Origin: Planctomycetota bacterium
GTDB lineage: Bacteria > Planctomycetota > PUPC01 > DSUN01
Reading direction: 5' to 3'
DNA length: 64,000 nt
Assembly (NCBI GenBank): GCA_035384565.1
Contig: DAOOIT010000007.1
Coordinates: 1-64,000, forward strand
This document shows, piece after piece, positions 48,249 through 55,832 of this stretch. Below the pieces are notes generated by a model. The model ran no database searches, was not told where the DNA came from, and worked only from the letters and a program-made list of their open reading frames with translations. Position numbers and translations under genes: made by a program. How positions within the stretch are numbered: position 1 is the stretch's first letter; the number at the start of each line of letters is the position of its first letter.

Positions 48249-48281
48249 GACCAGTCGGACGTGTCGGACCTGCCCGACGAG
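48249..48281. repeat. short 9-nt degenerate tandem repeat
   Basis: About three units of type GACCAGTCG, GACGTGTCG, GACCTGCCC between the Tat oxidoreductase gene and the FG-GAP gene. Same type as the array at 46695. Confidence 0.5.
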
Positions 48282-48319
48282 AGCAGCCAGCCGCTTGCCC
48301 TGTCGAGACCGCCTGGGCT

Positions 48320-49510
48320 CTACTTCGCCGGCTCGCTCAGGAAGATGAAGGTGCCCTTCTTGTTGCCCACGATCACGTCGGGCACCTTGTCGCCGTTGAG
48401 GTCGGCCGCGGCCACCTGGGTGCCCACGCCCGAGTTGTCGTCCACCTTCAGCGGCGTGAACTCCACGCTCTTGTCGGGATTGCGCTTCACGATGAACCAG
48501 TAGACCACAGCAGGCGCGTCAGGTTCGGCGTCGCCGGTCGGGCCGTGCGCCCAGAAGCGCTTGCCCGTCAGGATGTCCAGCACGCCGTCGCCGTTCACGT
48601 CGGCCACGTCGAAGCCGTGTAGCTGGCTGATGCGCAGCGCGTCGGACTGGAGGTCGGGCTTGACGGGCAGGATGACGTTCTGCTTCCAGGTGATCTCGCC
48701 CTTGTCGTCCTTGAGCTGCTTGTACCACACGAGGCCGTACTGATGGCACTGCCAGGTGGTGACCACGTCGTTGAGGCCGTCGCCGTCAATGTCGTAGGTG
48801 AACATCTGGGCGGCGGCGGCGGCGAACTGGAAGGGGTGCTTCTTCCAGGGGTCGCCGGGCTTGGCGTCGGCCGGCTGCTCCCACCAGCCGCCCTGCTCGA
48901 GCAGGTCGTTGCGCCCATCGCCGTTCACGTCGCCGAAGCCGATGCCGTGCTGGAACTTGCCGTAATTGCCCTTCGGCGTCACAGGCACGAACGTCCACGG
49001 CTCGTAGGGTTTCGCGGTGTCATACGTCGCATAGCCGAAGAAGCCGTCCATGTTGAAGATCAGTTCGGGCTTGCCATCCTTGTTGATGTCACCCCACATC
49101 GGCGACTCATTGTCCACGGCCTTGAGGGCCAGGTGAGCCTTCCAGTGACCCTCCTTGCCCTGAGGGTTCTCATACCAGGAGCCCGCGGCGCCGGGGAAGG
49201 GCACGTAGAAGATGTCGGGCCAACCATCGCCGTTGAAGTCGCCCGTGTAGGTAAGGAAGTTGTCCGAATACCCCTTGGGGTCGAAGGCCTTGGGCGGCCG
49301 CACCGCGTGGGACTTCTGGAAGTCCGGCCCCTCGTACCAGAACGGCCCCGACACCACGTCGAGCTTGCCGTCCTTGTTGAAGTCGGCGTAGTAGGCTCCC
49401 TCGCAGTAGAACTTGTCGGTGATCGTGAGCTTCTTGTAGCTCGGCAGCGCCGCGCCAGCGAAGGCGCTCGCCACGCCAACCACCATCACAGCAAGCCCCA
49501 GTCTCTTCAT
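48320..49510 (-). CDS. secreted FG-GAP/VCBS beta-propeller protein
   Basis: Exported protein of 396 aa with signal peptide MKRLGLAVMVVGVASAFAGA and GGAAGGA 8 nt before the ATG. It contains repeated Ca-binding-type D-x-N/D-x-D-G motifs: DFNKDGKLDVV, DFNGDGWPDIF, DINKDGKPELI, DVNGDGRNDLL, DIDGDGLNDVV, DVNGDGVLDIL and DLNGDKVPDVI. Seven such blades match a seven-bladed integrin-alpha-like propeller. Likely a surface or extracellular binding protein. It stands upstream of a Tat oxidoreductase gene on the same strand. No enzymatic motif is visible. Confidence 0.9.
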   Translation of the reverse strand: MKRLGLAVMVVGVASAFAGAALPSYKKLTITDKFYCEGAYYADFNKDGKLDVVSGPFWYEGPDFQKSHAVRPPKAFDPKGYSDNFLTYTGDFNGDGWPDIFYVPFPGAAGSWYENPQGKEGHWKAHLALKAVDNESPMWGDINKDGKPELIFNMDGFFGYATYDTAKPYEPWTFVPVTPKGNYGKFQHGIGFGDVNGDGRNDLLEQGGWWEQPADAKPGDPWKKHPFQFAAAAAQMFTYDIDGDGLNDVVTTWQCHQYGLVWYKQLKDDKGEITWKQNVILPVKPDLQSDALRISQLHGFDVADVNGDGVLDILTGKRFWAHGPTGDAEPDAPAVVYWFIVKRNPDKSVEFTPLKVDDNSGVGTQVAAADLNGDKVPDVIVGNKKGTFIFLSEPAK

Positions 49511-49576
49511 GCTTTTTTCCTTCCTGCTGTTGGTACGCGTCCGACGGGTTTCCTTCGTTCTCGGGACCGCGGTGGG

Positions 49577-49777
49577 TCACATCGTCTGGATCAGGAGCTC
49601 GCCAGGCTTGACGCTGGGCGAACGTTCAGAGAGCCGAAGGATTTCCACACCGACAACGTGGTTCTCGCCGTCGAAATCCGGCACAACGCCCGGCGCTACA
49701 TCCTCGGATTCGACGATAGGGGACTCGTCAAGCCGCAGATAGAGGGCGTCGGCGCTCCTGTCCACCTTCAGCCTCAT
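49577..49777 (-). CDS. DUF2283 small protein, putative antitoxin partner
   Basis: Small protein of 66 aa with the DUF2283 pattern: MRLKVDRSADALYLRLDE, ESEDVAPGVVPDFD and NHVVGVEILRLSERSP. Its ATG overlaps the stop of the DUF4258-like gene by 4 bp (ATGA), so the two are translationally coupled. DUF2283 and DUF4258 genes often occur as adjacent pairs and are regarded as possible toxin-antitoxin modules. Role in this window is inferred from that pairing. Confidence 0.85.
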   Translation of the reverse strand: MRLKVDRSADALYLRLDESPIVESEDVAPGVVPDFDGENHVVGVEILRLSERSPSVKPGELLIQTM

Positions 49778-50040
49778 GGCAGGTCCCTCACTCTCCGGTC
49801 GAAGAACGCGGTGATCACCAGCACGGGCCGGACGCGGGGATTCGCTGCGACTCGACGGACACGGTTGCCGTGCTCTGGAACCCGGGCAAGAAAGTGCTCG
49901 AGATCCGAATCCCCCGCATCTGCTTCGGTCCTCTCGGGGACCGTCACCACACGCCCCCGCCGCTCGATCGGGATCCGACGTTCCTCGATCGCGTCCCGCA
50001 CGTCTTGGGTGAAGTCAAGTTCCACAACGCGGCCCTTCAC
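49774..50040 (-). CDS. DUF4258-like small protein, putative toxin
   Basis: Protein of about 88 aa from a GTG start; the longer frame starts at TTG and is less likely, though no start has a strong ribosome-binding site. Pattern: VELDFTQDVRDAIEERRIP, VRRVAANPRVRPVLVITAFFDRR, with the family's terminal beta-strand pair and basic end. DUF4258 proteins are small RelE-like-fold candidates. It overlaps the DUF2283 gene by 4 bp. Toxicity is not shown by the sequence. Confidence 0.72.
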   Translation of the reverse strand: MKGRVVELDFTQDVRDAIEERRIPIERRGRVVTVPERTEADAGDSDLEHFLARVPEHGNRVRRVAANPRVRPVLVITAFFDRRVRDLP

Positions 50041-50097
50041 CCCTGCACACCCCCCAGGATAGCGAGAGGCCCGCCGAGTGTCAACACGCCTCAAGCA

Positions 50098-51105
50098 TCA
50101 CACCCTCGCCGGCTCGCCGCCCTGCGCCAACGACCTGCTCCCCGCCTCCAGCACCCTGACCACGCGCACCCCATCCGCCCCGTCGCTGCGCGGCTTCGTA
50201 TCCTTCACGATACACTGGATGAAGTGCTGACACTCGAGCTGGAGCGGCTCGCCGCCGGGCACCTGCGGGATCAGGATGTCGCCCGTGCGCAGCGTGATCG
50301 CCTCGATGTAGCTCTCCACGCTCTTGCGCTGCACGTCGGCCCCCTTGTCGTAGATGCGGATCTTCTCCGAAGCGTCCATGTCGTCGAAGACCACCATCTT
50401 CTGCGAGCCGACGAGGGTGACCTTTCGAATCTTGTGCGGGTCGAGCCACGACACGTGGATGTGCGCCATCCGCCCGTCGGCGAACTTCAGGTTGGCGAAC
50501 ACCACGTCCTCGATCCCCTCCTGGAGGTAGGCGTGGCCCGTGGCCGACACGCTGGCGGGCGTGGCGTCGAAGAGGTAGCAGGCCACCGAGATGTCGTGCG
50601 GCGCGAGCGACCACCAGGCATTCTCCGTGCTCCGCACGATCCCCAGATTCACCCGCTGGAAGTAGAGGTACAGCGTCTTGCCCACTGTACCGCGGGCGAT
50701 CAGGTCCTTCATGTAGTTCACGGCGGGATGGTACTCGAGCAGATGGCCGACCATAAGCTTGCGGCCCCTCGAGGCGGCCAAGTCGGTGAGTTCCTGGGCC
50801 TGGGCGGCAGCGAGCGTAAGCGGCTTCTCCACGTACACGTGTTTGCCCGCCTCCAGCGCGGCCTTGGCCACGGCATAGTGGGCAGGGGCGTCCACCGCCA
50901 CCACCACGGCGTCCACGGCGGGATCGTGCAGCGGGCCGGCCAGTTCCGTCACCGCCCGCGCCTTGGGATAGGCCTGAGCCATGGCCAGGCGGGCCTTCTC
51001 GTTCGTGTCGCACACATAGCGCAGCTCGGCCCCTGGCAGCGCGGCGAAGTTCCGCACCAGGTTCTTGCCCCAGTTCCCCGCCCCGATCACGGCCACGCCG
51101 ACCAT
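50098..51105 (-). CDS. Gfo/Idh/MocA oxidoreductase, UDP-GlcNAc 3-dehydrogenase (WlbA/WbpB)-like
   Basis: Cytoplasmic protein of 335 aa with GGAGGAG just before the ATG. Rossmann motif VGVAVIGAGNWGKNLVRNF, catalytic motif YVEKPLTLA, then GHLLEYHPAVNYMKDLI, RVNLGIVRSTENAWWSLAPHDIS, HIHVSWLDPHKIRKV and EKIRIYDKGAD. These blocks match dehydrogenases acting on UDP-N-acetylglucosaminuronate or UDP-GlcNAc in surface-polysaccharide synthesis. It is unlike the Tat-exported members nearby. A role in nucleotide-sugar modification is likely but the exact substrate is inferred. Confidence 0.88.
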   Translation of the reverse strand: MVGVAVIGAGNWGKNLVRNFAALPGAELRYVCDTNEKARLAMAQAYPKARAVTELAGPLHDPAVDAVVVAVDAPAHYAVAKAALEAGKHVYVEKPLTLAAAQAQELTDLAASRGRKLMVGHLLEYHPAVNYMKDLIARGTVGKTLYLYFQRVNLGIVRSTENAWWSLAPHDISVACYLFDATPASVSATGHAYLQEGIEDVVFANLKFADGRMAHIHVSWLDPHKIRKVTLVGSQKMVVFDDMDASEKIRIYDKGADVQRKSVESYIEAITLRTGDILIPQVPGGEPLQLECQHFIQCIVKDTKPRSDGADGVRVVRVLEAGSRSLAQGGEPARV

Positions 51106-51184
51106 GGTCTCCTCCTTCTCCCTGGTTCCGAGCCGCCCCCTATCCTTACCAAATGCCCCCACTGTTGTCAAAGGCCCCGCCCTT

Positions 51185-51300
51185 CCCTGCTCCTCTCGTC
51201 CCTGCCCTCCGCGTGGGGACGCGACGGCCGGCCGCTCCGCGGCCAGAAGGAGAGAGTCTCACGCGGAGGCAGCAGGGAGAGTAAGGGGGAGCATGCAGGG
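51185..51300. repeat. long imperfect inverted repeat
   Basis: Inner arms CCTCCGCGTG (51206-51215) and CACGCGGAGG (51260-51269) are perfect. The outer parts CCCTGCTCC.. and ..GCATGCAGGG extend the pairing with gaps. The centre holds further GC palindromes around GGCCGGCCGC. Confidence 0.65.
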
Positions 51301-51412
51301 AAGACCGACGGAGAAAGCCGATGGCGCGGGTCGGTGATCGCGGGCGGCATGTGCGCGTGGTAGCAGCCCAACGAGGTGCGGCATGACCCGAAGAGGCGTC
51401 ACTCCGGGCGAA

Positions 51413-51483
51413 GCGCAGCGAAGTCGAGGAGTCTCTCCTTCCTTGCGCCCGGGGCACGGAGAGATGCCTCAACTTCGCTGCGC
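51413..51483. repeat. 26-bp inverted repeat (GCGCAGCGAAGT type)
   Basis: Arms 51413-51438 and 51458-51483 are complementary with three mismatches. Both contain GCGCAGCGAAGT, the core of a repeat type I recall from several environmental bacteria. Confidence 0.75.
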
Positions 51484-51516
51484 ATGGCAGATGTCGCGCG
51501 AGGGGGACGAGGGCTC

Positions 51517-51548
51517 CCCTCCCGAAGGCGTTGGAAGCCTCGCGAGGG
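51517..51548. repeat. family-A palindrome, degenerate copy
   Basis: CCCTCCCGAAGGC (51517-51529), loop GTTGGAA, then GCCTCGCGAGGG. The right arm has diverged from the family consensus. Confidence 0.7.
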
Positions 51549-51570
51549 CGCTTGTGGAGAGGGAATCTCC

Positions 51571-52626
51571 CTACTTGATCGCCACCTCGTGGCCCTTTTC
51601 GGCGCTGAGATAGAGGGCGTCGAGGATCTGCTGGACGGCCAGGCCGTCCTCGCCGGGGGCGGGGTTCGGGGCACCGTGGATGCTCTCGATCCAGCTCCGC
51701 ATCTTCACGGCGAAGCCGTCCTCCTTCTCCAGCACCTTGGGCTCGATGTTCACCATCTTGCCGCAGTAGTCGGTGAAGATGCGCGGCGGGCCGCCGCCCC
51801 ACGACGCGCCCGCCTTGGTGCCCATGAGCGTGGTCTTAAAGATGTCGTTGTCTTCCATGTGTGCGGCGAAGCTGGCCTCGATGACGAGCGTGGCACCGTT
51901 GTCGAACCGCACAAGGCCGATGGCCAGGTCCTCGACCGTGTAGGTCTTGTAGTCCCAGTCGCCCCAGGGGGCGGTGGCCTCGGGCTTCTTGTTGCCGAGG
52001 TAGGTGTAGCAGTTGGCGCTCGCGGCGACGGGCTTGGGCTTGCCCATGAGGTAGTGGCTGACCTCGATGATGTGGACGCCGATGTCAATGAGCGGCCCGC
52101 CACCCTGGAGGTCCTTGCGGCCGAAGACGCCCCACGACGGGATGCCGCGGCGGCGCAGCGCCTGGGCGCGCACGTACACGATATCACCCAGCTTCCCCTC
52201 CTCGACGGCCCGGCGCACGAACCGCGCTCCGGGGTCGAAGCGCTGCTGGAAGCCAATCGTGAGCACCTTGCCCGCCTTCTTCGCCGCCTCGCACATGGCC
52301 TTCGCCTCGCGAGCGTTCATGGCCATGGGCTTCTCGACAATCACGTGCTTGCCGGCGCGCAGGGCGTCCAGGGTCGGCTTGTAGTGCAGGTAGTTGGGCG
52401 TACAGACGCTCACTGCGTCGAGGCCCTTCATCTTGAGCATCTGCGTGTAGTCGGTGAAGGTCTTGACATCCTGAAGCTGCTGCTCCCTGATGCGGGCGTC
52501 CATCGCGGCCTGCGACACATCGCTCAGGGCGACGACCTCCACGTCCTTGACCAGCTTGAGGTACTTGATGTGGGTGCCTGCGATGCCGCCCGAGCCAATG
52601 AAGCCGACTCTCACCTTCTCGCTCAT
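51571..52626 (-). CDS. Gfo/Idh/MocA oxidoreductase (cytoplasmic)
   Basis: Protein of 351 aa without signal sequence. Rossmann motif VGFIGSGGIAGTHI, VCTPNYLHYKPTL, catalytic-lysine motif VEKPMAMN and GFQQRFDPGARFV. The dimerisation domain contains GGGPLIDIGVHIIEVSHYLMG with conserved Asp and His. This is the canonical layout of inositol- or sugar-dehydrogenase-like members. Its promoter (52701-52729) is a good sigma-70 match. No neighbouring pathway gene narrows the substrate. Confidence 0.9.
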   Translation of the reverse strand: MSEKVRVGFIGSGGIAGTHIKYLKLVKDVEVVALSDVSQAAMDARIREQQLQDVKTFTDYTQMLKMKGLDAVSVCTPNYLHYKPTLDALRAGKHVIVEKPMAMNAREAKAMCEAAKKAGKVLTIGFQQRFDPGARFVRRAVEEGKLGDIVYVRAQALRRRGIPSWGVFGRKDLQGGGPLIDIGVHIIEVSHYLMGKPKPVAASANCYTYLGNKKPEATAPWGDWDYKTYTVEDLAIGLVRFDNGATLVIEASFAAHMEDNDIFKTTLMGTKAGASWGGGPPRIFTDYCGKMVNIEPKVLEKEDGFAVKMRSWIESIHGAPNPAPGEDGLAVQQILDALYLSAEKGHEVAIK

Positions 52627-52700
52627 CCGCGTTCTCCAGGCTGCGTGGGTGCGACGGCAGGCCCGACCCGAGGTCGGCCGCCGTCGGCGAATGGCCTCAT

Positions 52701-52729
52701 AGGTTAGCCGCGGGGGCTCGAAAAGTCAA
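52701..52729 (-). promoter_or_regulatory. sigma-70 promoter of oxidoreductase gene
   Basis: On the minus strand TTGACT (52729-52724) and TAACCT (52706-52701), 17-bp spacer; leader of about 68 nt. Confidence 0.55.
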
Positions 52730-52776
52730 CTGTCCCTCAAACGCCCGCGGCGGGAGGTAGCGACCCGATTCGCGGC

Positions 52777-52807
52777 TTGACTCGGAATGGGGGGGCTGGT
52801 CTATAAT
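52777..52807 (+). promoter_or_regulatory. sigma-70 promoter of zinc-ribbon protein gene
   Basis: TTGACT (52777-52782) and TATAAT (52802-52807); the 19-bp spacer is slightly long. Leader of about 80 nt to the ATG at 52895. Confidence 0.55.
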
Positions 52808-52894
52808 GAGACGCGCCCCGACCCGGGCGGGCCGCCGCATGATGCCAGTGGCGGGGCAGGTCCTGTTCTCCCACGCACTGGAGCTCTGCAATCC

Positions 52895-53956
52895 ATGGCC
52901 ACGGTTCGCTGCCCCTGCGGGCGCAGCTATACCATTGCCGACGAGCGCCTGGGCCAGAAGGTGCAGTGCGCCGCATGCAAGCGAGCCTTTGTGGCGGCGG
53001 CGGATGCCGCGCAGCGAACCCGGCCGGCGAAGGCGCCGCCTCGCGCCGCCGCCCCGGCCGCCCGGCTCAAGCTCGGCGAACTGGCCGTCTCGCGCGGCCT
53101 CCTGACGCGCGAGCAGCTCGATGCCTGCCTGAGGCACCTCGAGCGCGTCCGCAAGCTGCCGGGGCAGGAGGACCTGCGCCTCGGCTCCGTGCTGGTGAGC
53201 AAACGCCTGATCACGGCGGCGCAACTCAACGCGCTGCTGGGCGAGCAGAACCGCGGCGCGCTCGCCGCCGCAGCGGCGGCGATTGACCTCACGCCTCGCT
53301 CGGCTCCGGTGACCGACGAACAGCGCGCGGCCCTGCGCCGCTCGGTCGAGGCCGCTGCGAAACAAGAGGACCAGCGCCGCGAGGCCGAGGCCCTCCTCAA
53401 GCCGGGCCTGCTCGACCGCGTGCACACGCGCCACTTCACCATCCCGGCCGCCCTCCTGCTGGCCGTGGCGCTCGTGATCGCCCTCTGGCCCGCCCCAGCC
53501 CCTGTGCGCGTGTTACGGGCCTACCTGGAGAGCTGCGACGAGGCCAACGTGGCCCCCGATGCGACCCTCGCCATCGCCGATCTGGGCCTCGCAATCCGCG
53601 AATACAAGATCCTCAAGCGGTTACCCCCCCAAACCTATGATTACAGCGAGGCCCTCGCCACCTTCCCGGCCGACGAGGTGGACCACTGGTTCACACTCCT
53701 GGACACCTCGTCCCTTCCCACCGCCCAGTACAACACGCTGCTGCTCCTGGCCCCCGCGATCCCCGAGGAGCACTCGCCGAGGAAGATCGGCGGGCTCCAG
53801 ATCACCGTGCAGCCCATCATGTGCCACCTGGTGTTCCGCCAGCGCGGCATGGCCATGTACTCCGAGGGGCGGTACCGCTTCACGCTGCTCAAGGCCACAA
53901 GCCCCACCTGGCGCTGCGACTGGAAGGTGGCAGCCTGCGACCCGGCTCCCGACTGA
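52895..53956 (+). CDS. zinc-ribbon, single-TM protein of unknown function
   Basis: Protein of 353 aa. The ATG at 52895 was chosen because it starts right before the zinc ribbon and GGAG lies 11 nt upstream; a longer frame begins in promoter DNA. The N-terminus has Cys residues at 6, 8, 25 and 28 (RCPCGRSY, CAACKR), as in the MJ0042/FmdB-like ribbons found on many Planctomycetes proteins. Two helical segments follow (LGELAVSRGLLTREQLDACL and LGSVLVSKRLITAAQL), similar to the N-domain repeats of GspE/MshE-type proteins. A TM helix lies at about 181-200, then an extracytoplasmic domain. No function can be assigned. Confidence 0.75.
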   Translation: MATVRCPCGRSYTIADERLGQKVQCAACKRAFVAAADAAQRTRPAKAPPRAAAPAARLKLGELAVSRGLLTREQLDACLRHLERVRKLPGQEDLRLGSVLVSKRLITAAQLNALLGEQNRGALAAAAAAIDLTPRSAPVTDEQRAALRRSVEAAAKQEDQRREAEALLKPGLLDRVHTRHFTIPAALLLAVALVIALWPAPAPVRVLRAYLESCDEANVAPDATLAIADLGLAIREYKILKRLPPQTYDYSEALATFPADEVDHWFTLLDTSSLPTAQYNTLLLLAPAIPEEHSPRKIGGLQITVQPIMCHLVFRQRGMAMYSEGRYRFTLLKATSPTWRCDWKVAACDPAPD

Positions 53957-54057
53957 CAGTAGTGCCCAACAGGGTGCCCGCCGGGCGCCCGGCAGTCGCC
54001 TCCGCCGCCGGCCGGCCGGGGCGTCGCAACCGGAGAAATGAGAGGGCCGATTTTCGC

Positions 54058-54086
54058 TTGAAATTTGAAGCCCAATCTGTTACCTT
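54058..54086 (+). promoter_or_regulatory. possible sigma-70 promoter of FHA-lysA operon
   Basis: TTGAAA (54058-54063) and TACCTT (54081-54086), 17-bp spacer, in a short AT-richer stretch; very short leader to the GTG at 54109. Confidence 0.45.
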
Positions 54087-54108
54087 CTCGGGAGTTAGGA
54101 GCCAGGCG

Positions 54109-54504
54109 GTGGTGAGGAGCCTGCCCGTGCCCGAGGGACCTGTGCTCGTCGGGGTCGCCGGATTCGTGCAGGGCGAGGAATACCCGCTGTGGCGCGGGGC
54201 CACCGTGGTGATCGGGCGCAGCCGCAGTTGCGACATCTCGCTGCGGCGCTGCAAGGCGTGGCTCGCCCTGGCCCCGGAGCAGCGCGACGAGGAGCGCGAC
54301 TTCAAGACCGTGTCGCGCAAACACGTGCGCCTCAGCTACAGCGACGAGCGCTGTGTCGAGATCGAAGACCTCAGTTCGAACGGGACCTATCTGGACGGGC
54401 TCAAGATCACCCGTGTCGTGGTCCAGGACCTCCAGGAGCAGAGCCACGAGCTGCTGCTGGGCACCCGCGAACGGCTTCGCCTGGAGTGGAGATCGCAAGG
54501 GTAG
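54109..54504 (+). CDS. FHA-domain protein
   Basis: Protein of 131 aa, essentially one forkhead-associated domain. The GTG start has TTAGGAG at 7 nt. FHA signatures: VVIGRSRSCDISLRR (Gly-Arg strand), TVSRKHVRLSY (Ser-x-x-His) and IEDLSSNGTYLDG (SSNGT loop). It binds phosphothreonine peptides, so a Ser/Thr kinase should exist elsewhere. A larger than usual insertion separates GRSRSC from SRKH. It is 33 bp upstream of lysA in an apparent operon; a link to lysine or cell-wall synthesis is possible. Confidence 0.88.
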   Translation: MVRSLPVPEGPVLVGVAGFVQGEEYPLWRGATVVIGRSRSCDISLRRCKAWLALAPEQRDEERDFKTVSRKHVRLSYSDERCVEIEDLSSNGTYLDGLKITRVVVQDLQEQSHELLLGTRERLRLEWRSQG

Positions 54505-54537
54505 ACGGCCCGGCCCGCCTCCCCGGCCAGAAACAGC

Positions 54538-55803
54538 ATGAGCGACACGTTCACCTATCGGGGCGGACACCTGGTGTGCGAGGAGCGCGATGCTGCCGAC
54601 ATCGCGCGCGAGGTGGGCACCCCGTGCTACGTCTACAGCCGCCAGGCCATCGAGGGCAACTACCTTGCCCTCGCTCACGCCTTCGCCCCGGCCGCGCCCC
54701 TCATCTGCTACTCGGTGAAGGCCAACAGCAACCTCTCCATCCTGCGCCTCCTCCGAGACCTGGGCGCCGGCTTCGACATCGTCTCGGGCGGCGAACTCTA
54801 CCGCGCCCAGGCCGCGGGAGCCGACCCCGCCAAGATCGTCTTCGCCGGCGTGGGCAAGACGCGCGCCGAAATCCGCCAGGCCCTCGAAGCCGGCGTGCTG
54901 ATGCTCAACGTCGAGTCCGAGCCCGAGCTCGCCGCCATCAACCGCGAGGCGGCCGACCGCCGAGTGCAGGCACGCGTCGCGCTGCGTCTGAACCCCGATA
55001 TTGACCCCAAGACTCACCGCCACATCACCACCGGCAAGAAGGAAACCAAGTTCGGCATTGACCTGGAGAGCGCTCGCAACCTCGTGGCCAGGGTGGCCGA
55101 ATGGCCGCACGTGCGCCTCGTGGGCTATCACGCCCACATCGGCTCCCAGGTCACCGACCCCAAGCCCCACGCCGCCTCCCTGGGCAAGCTCATCGCCTTC
55201 GCGACTGATTGCGTGCCGGCCAACAGCGCCATCGAGTGGGTGAACATCGGCGGCGGGTTCGGCATTGACTATGTGCCCGGGCAGGCGCCGCCGCCCAGCG
55301 CGTTTGCCGAGTTGCTGCTGCCCATGCTCGCGGCGGCCCCCAAGCGGCTGAAGCTCATCATGGAGCCCGGCCGCTTCATCGTCGGCAACGCCGGCGTGCT
55401 CCTCACCCGCGTGGTCTACGTCAAGCGCAACCGCGATGGCCGCCGCTTCGTCATCTGCGACGCCGCGATGAACGACCTCATCCGCCCCGCCCTCTACGAT
55501 GCCCACCACAGGGTCTGGCCCGTCGAGAGCGACCAGCCCTTTGCGAGCGACGGCTTCAGCCCCGCCGACATCGTTGGGCCGGTGTGCGAGAGCGGCGACT
55601 ACTTCGCCAAGGACCGCCCGCTGCCCGAGGTCGCCGAGGGCGACCTGCTGGCTGTCTTCGGCGCGGGCGCCTACGGCTTCGCCATGAGCTCGAACTACAA
55701 TAGCAGGCCCCGCGCCTGCGAGGTGGTGGTGGACGGACGCCAGATCCGCGTCGCGCGGCGACGCGAAACCTATGAGGACTTGGTTCGCCAGGAGACCCTG
55801 TGA
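54538..55803 (+). CDS. lysA: diaminopimelate decarboxylase
   Basis: PLP enzyme of 421 aa converting meso-diaminopimelate to L-lysine, the last step of lysine synthesis. Motifs: CYSVKANSN with the PLP lysine (residue 61), GFDIVSGGELYRA, GYHAHIGSQ, NIGGGFGIDY, MEPGRFIVGNAG and GPVCESGDYFAKDR (catalytic Cys of the partner subunit), then GAYGFAMSSNYN. All are as in the standard fold-III family, and length is usual. Lies between FHA and lipoprotein genes with short gaps of 33 and 29 bp. Confidence 0.96.
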   Translation: MSDTFTYRGGHLVCEERDAADIAREVGTPCYVYSRQAIEGNYLALAHAFAPAAPLICYSVKANSNLSILRLLRDLGAGFDIVSGGELYRAQAAGADPAKIVFAGVGKTRAEIRQALEAGVLMLNVESEPELAAINREAADRRVQARVALRLNPDIDPKTHRHITTGKKETKFGIDLESARNLVARVAEWPHVRLVGYHAHIGSQVTDPKPHAASLGKLIAFATDCVPANSAIEWVNIGGGFGIDYVPGQAPPPSAFAELLLPMLAAAPKRLKLIMEPGRFIVGNAGVLLTRVVYVKRNRDGRRFVICDAAMNDLIRPALYDAHHRVWPVESDQPFASDGFSPADIVGPVCESGDYFAKDRPLPEVAEGDLLAVFGAGAYGFAMSSNYNSRPRACEVVVDGRQIRVARRRETYEDLVRQETL

Positions 55804-55832
55804 GGCCCCAAGCCACTAAGGAGGATTCCGGG

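Larger units (their letters stand above)
51106..51570. other. gene-free region with long inverted repeats
   Basis: No gene is supported between the two oxidoreductases. It contains an imperfect cruciform (51185-51300), a 26-bp inverted repeat pair (51413-51483) and a family-A palindrome (51517-51548). The density of structure suggests remnants of mobile or repeat elements. Confidence 0.7.
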
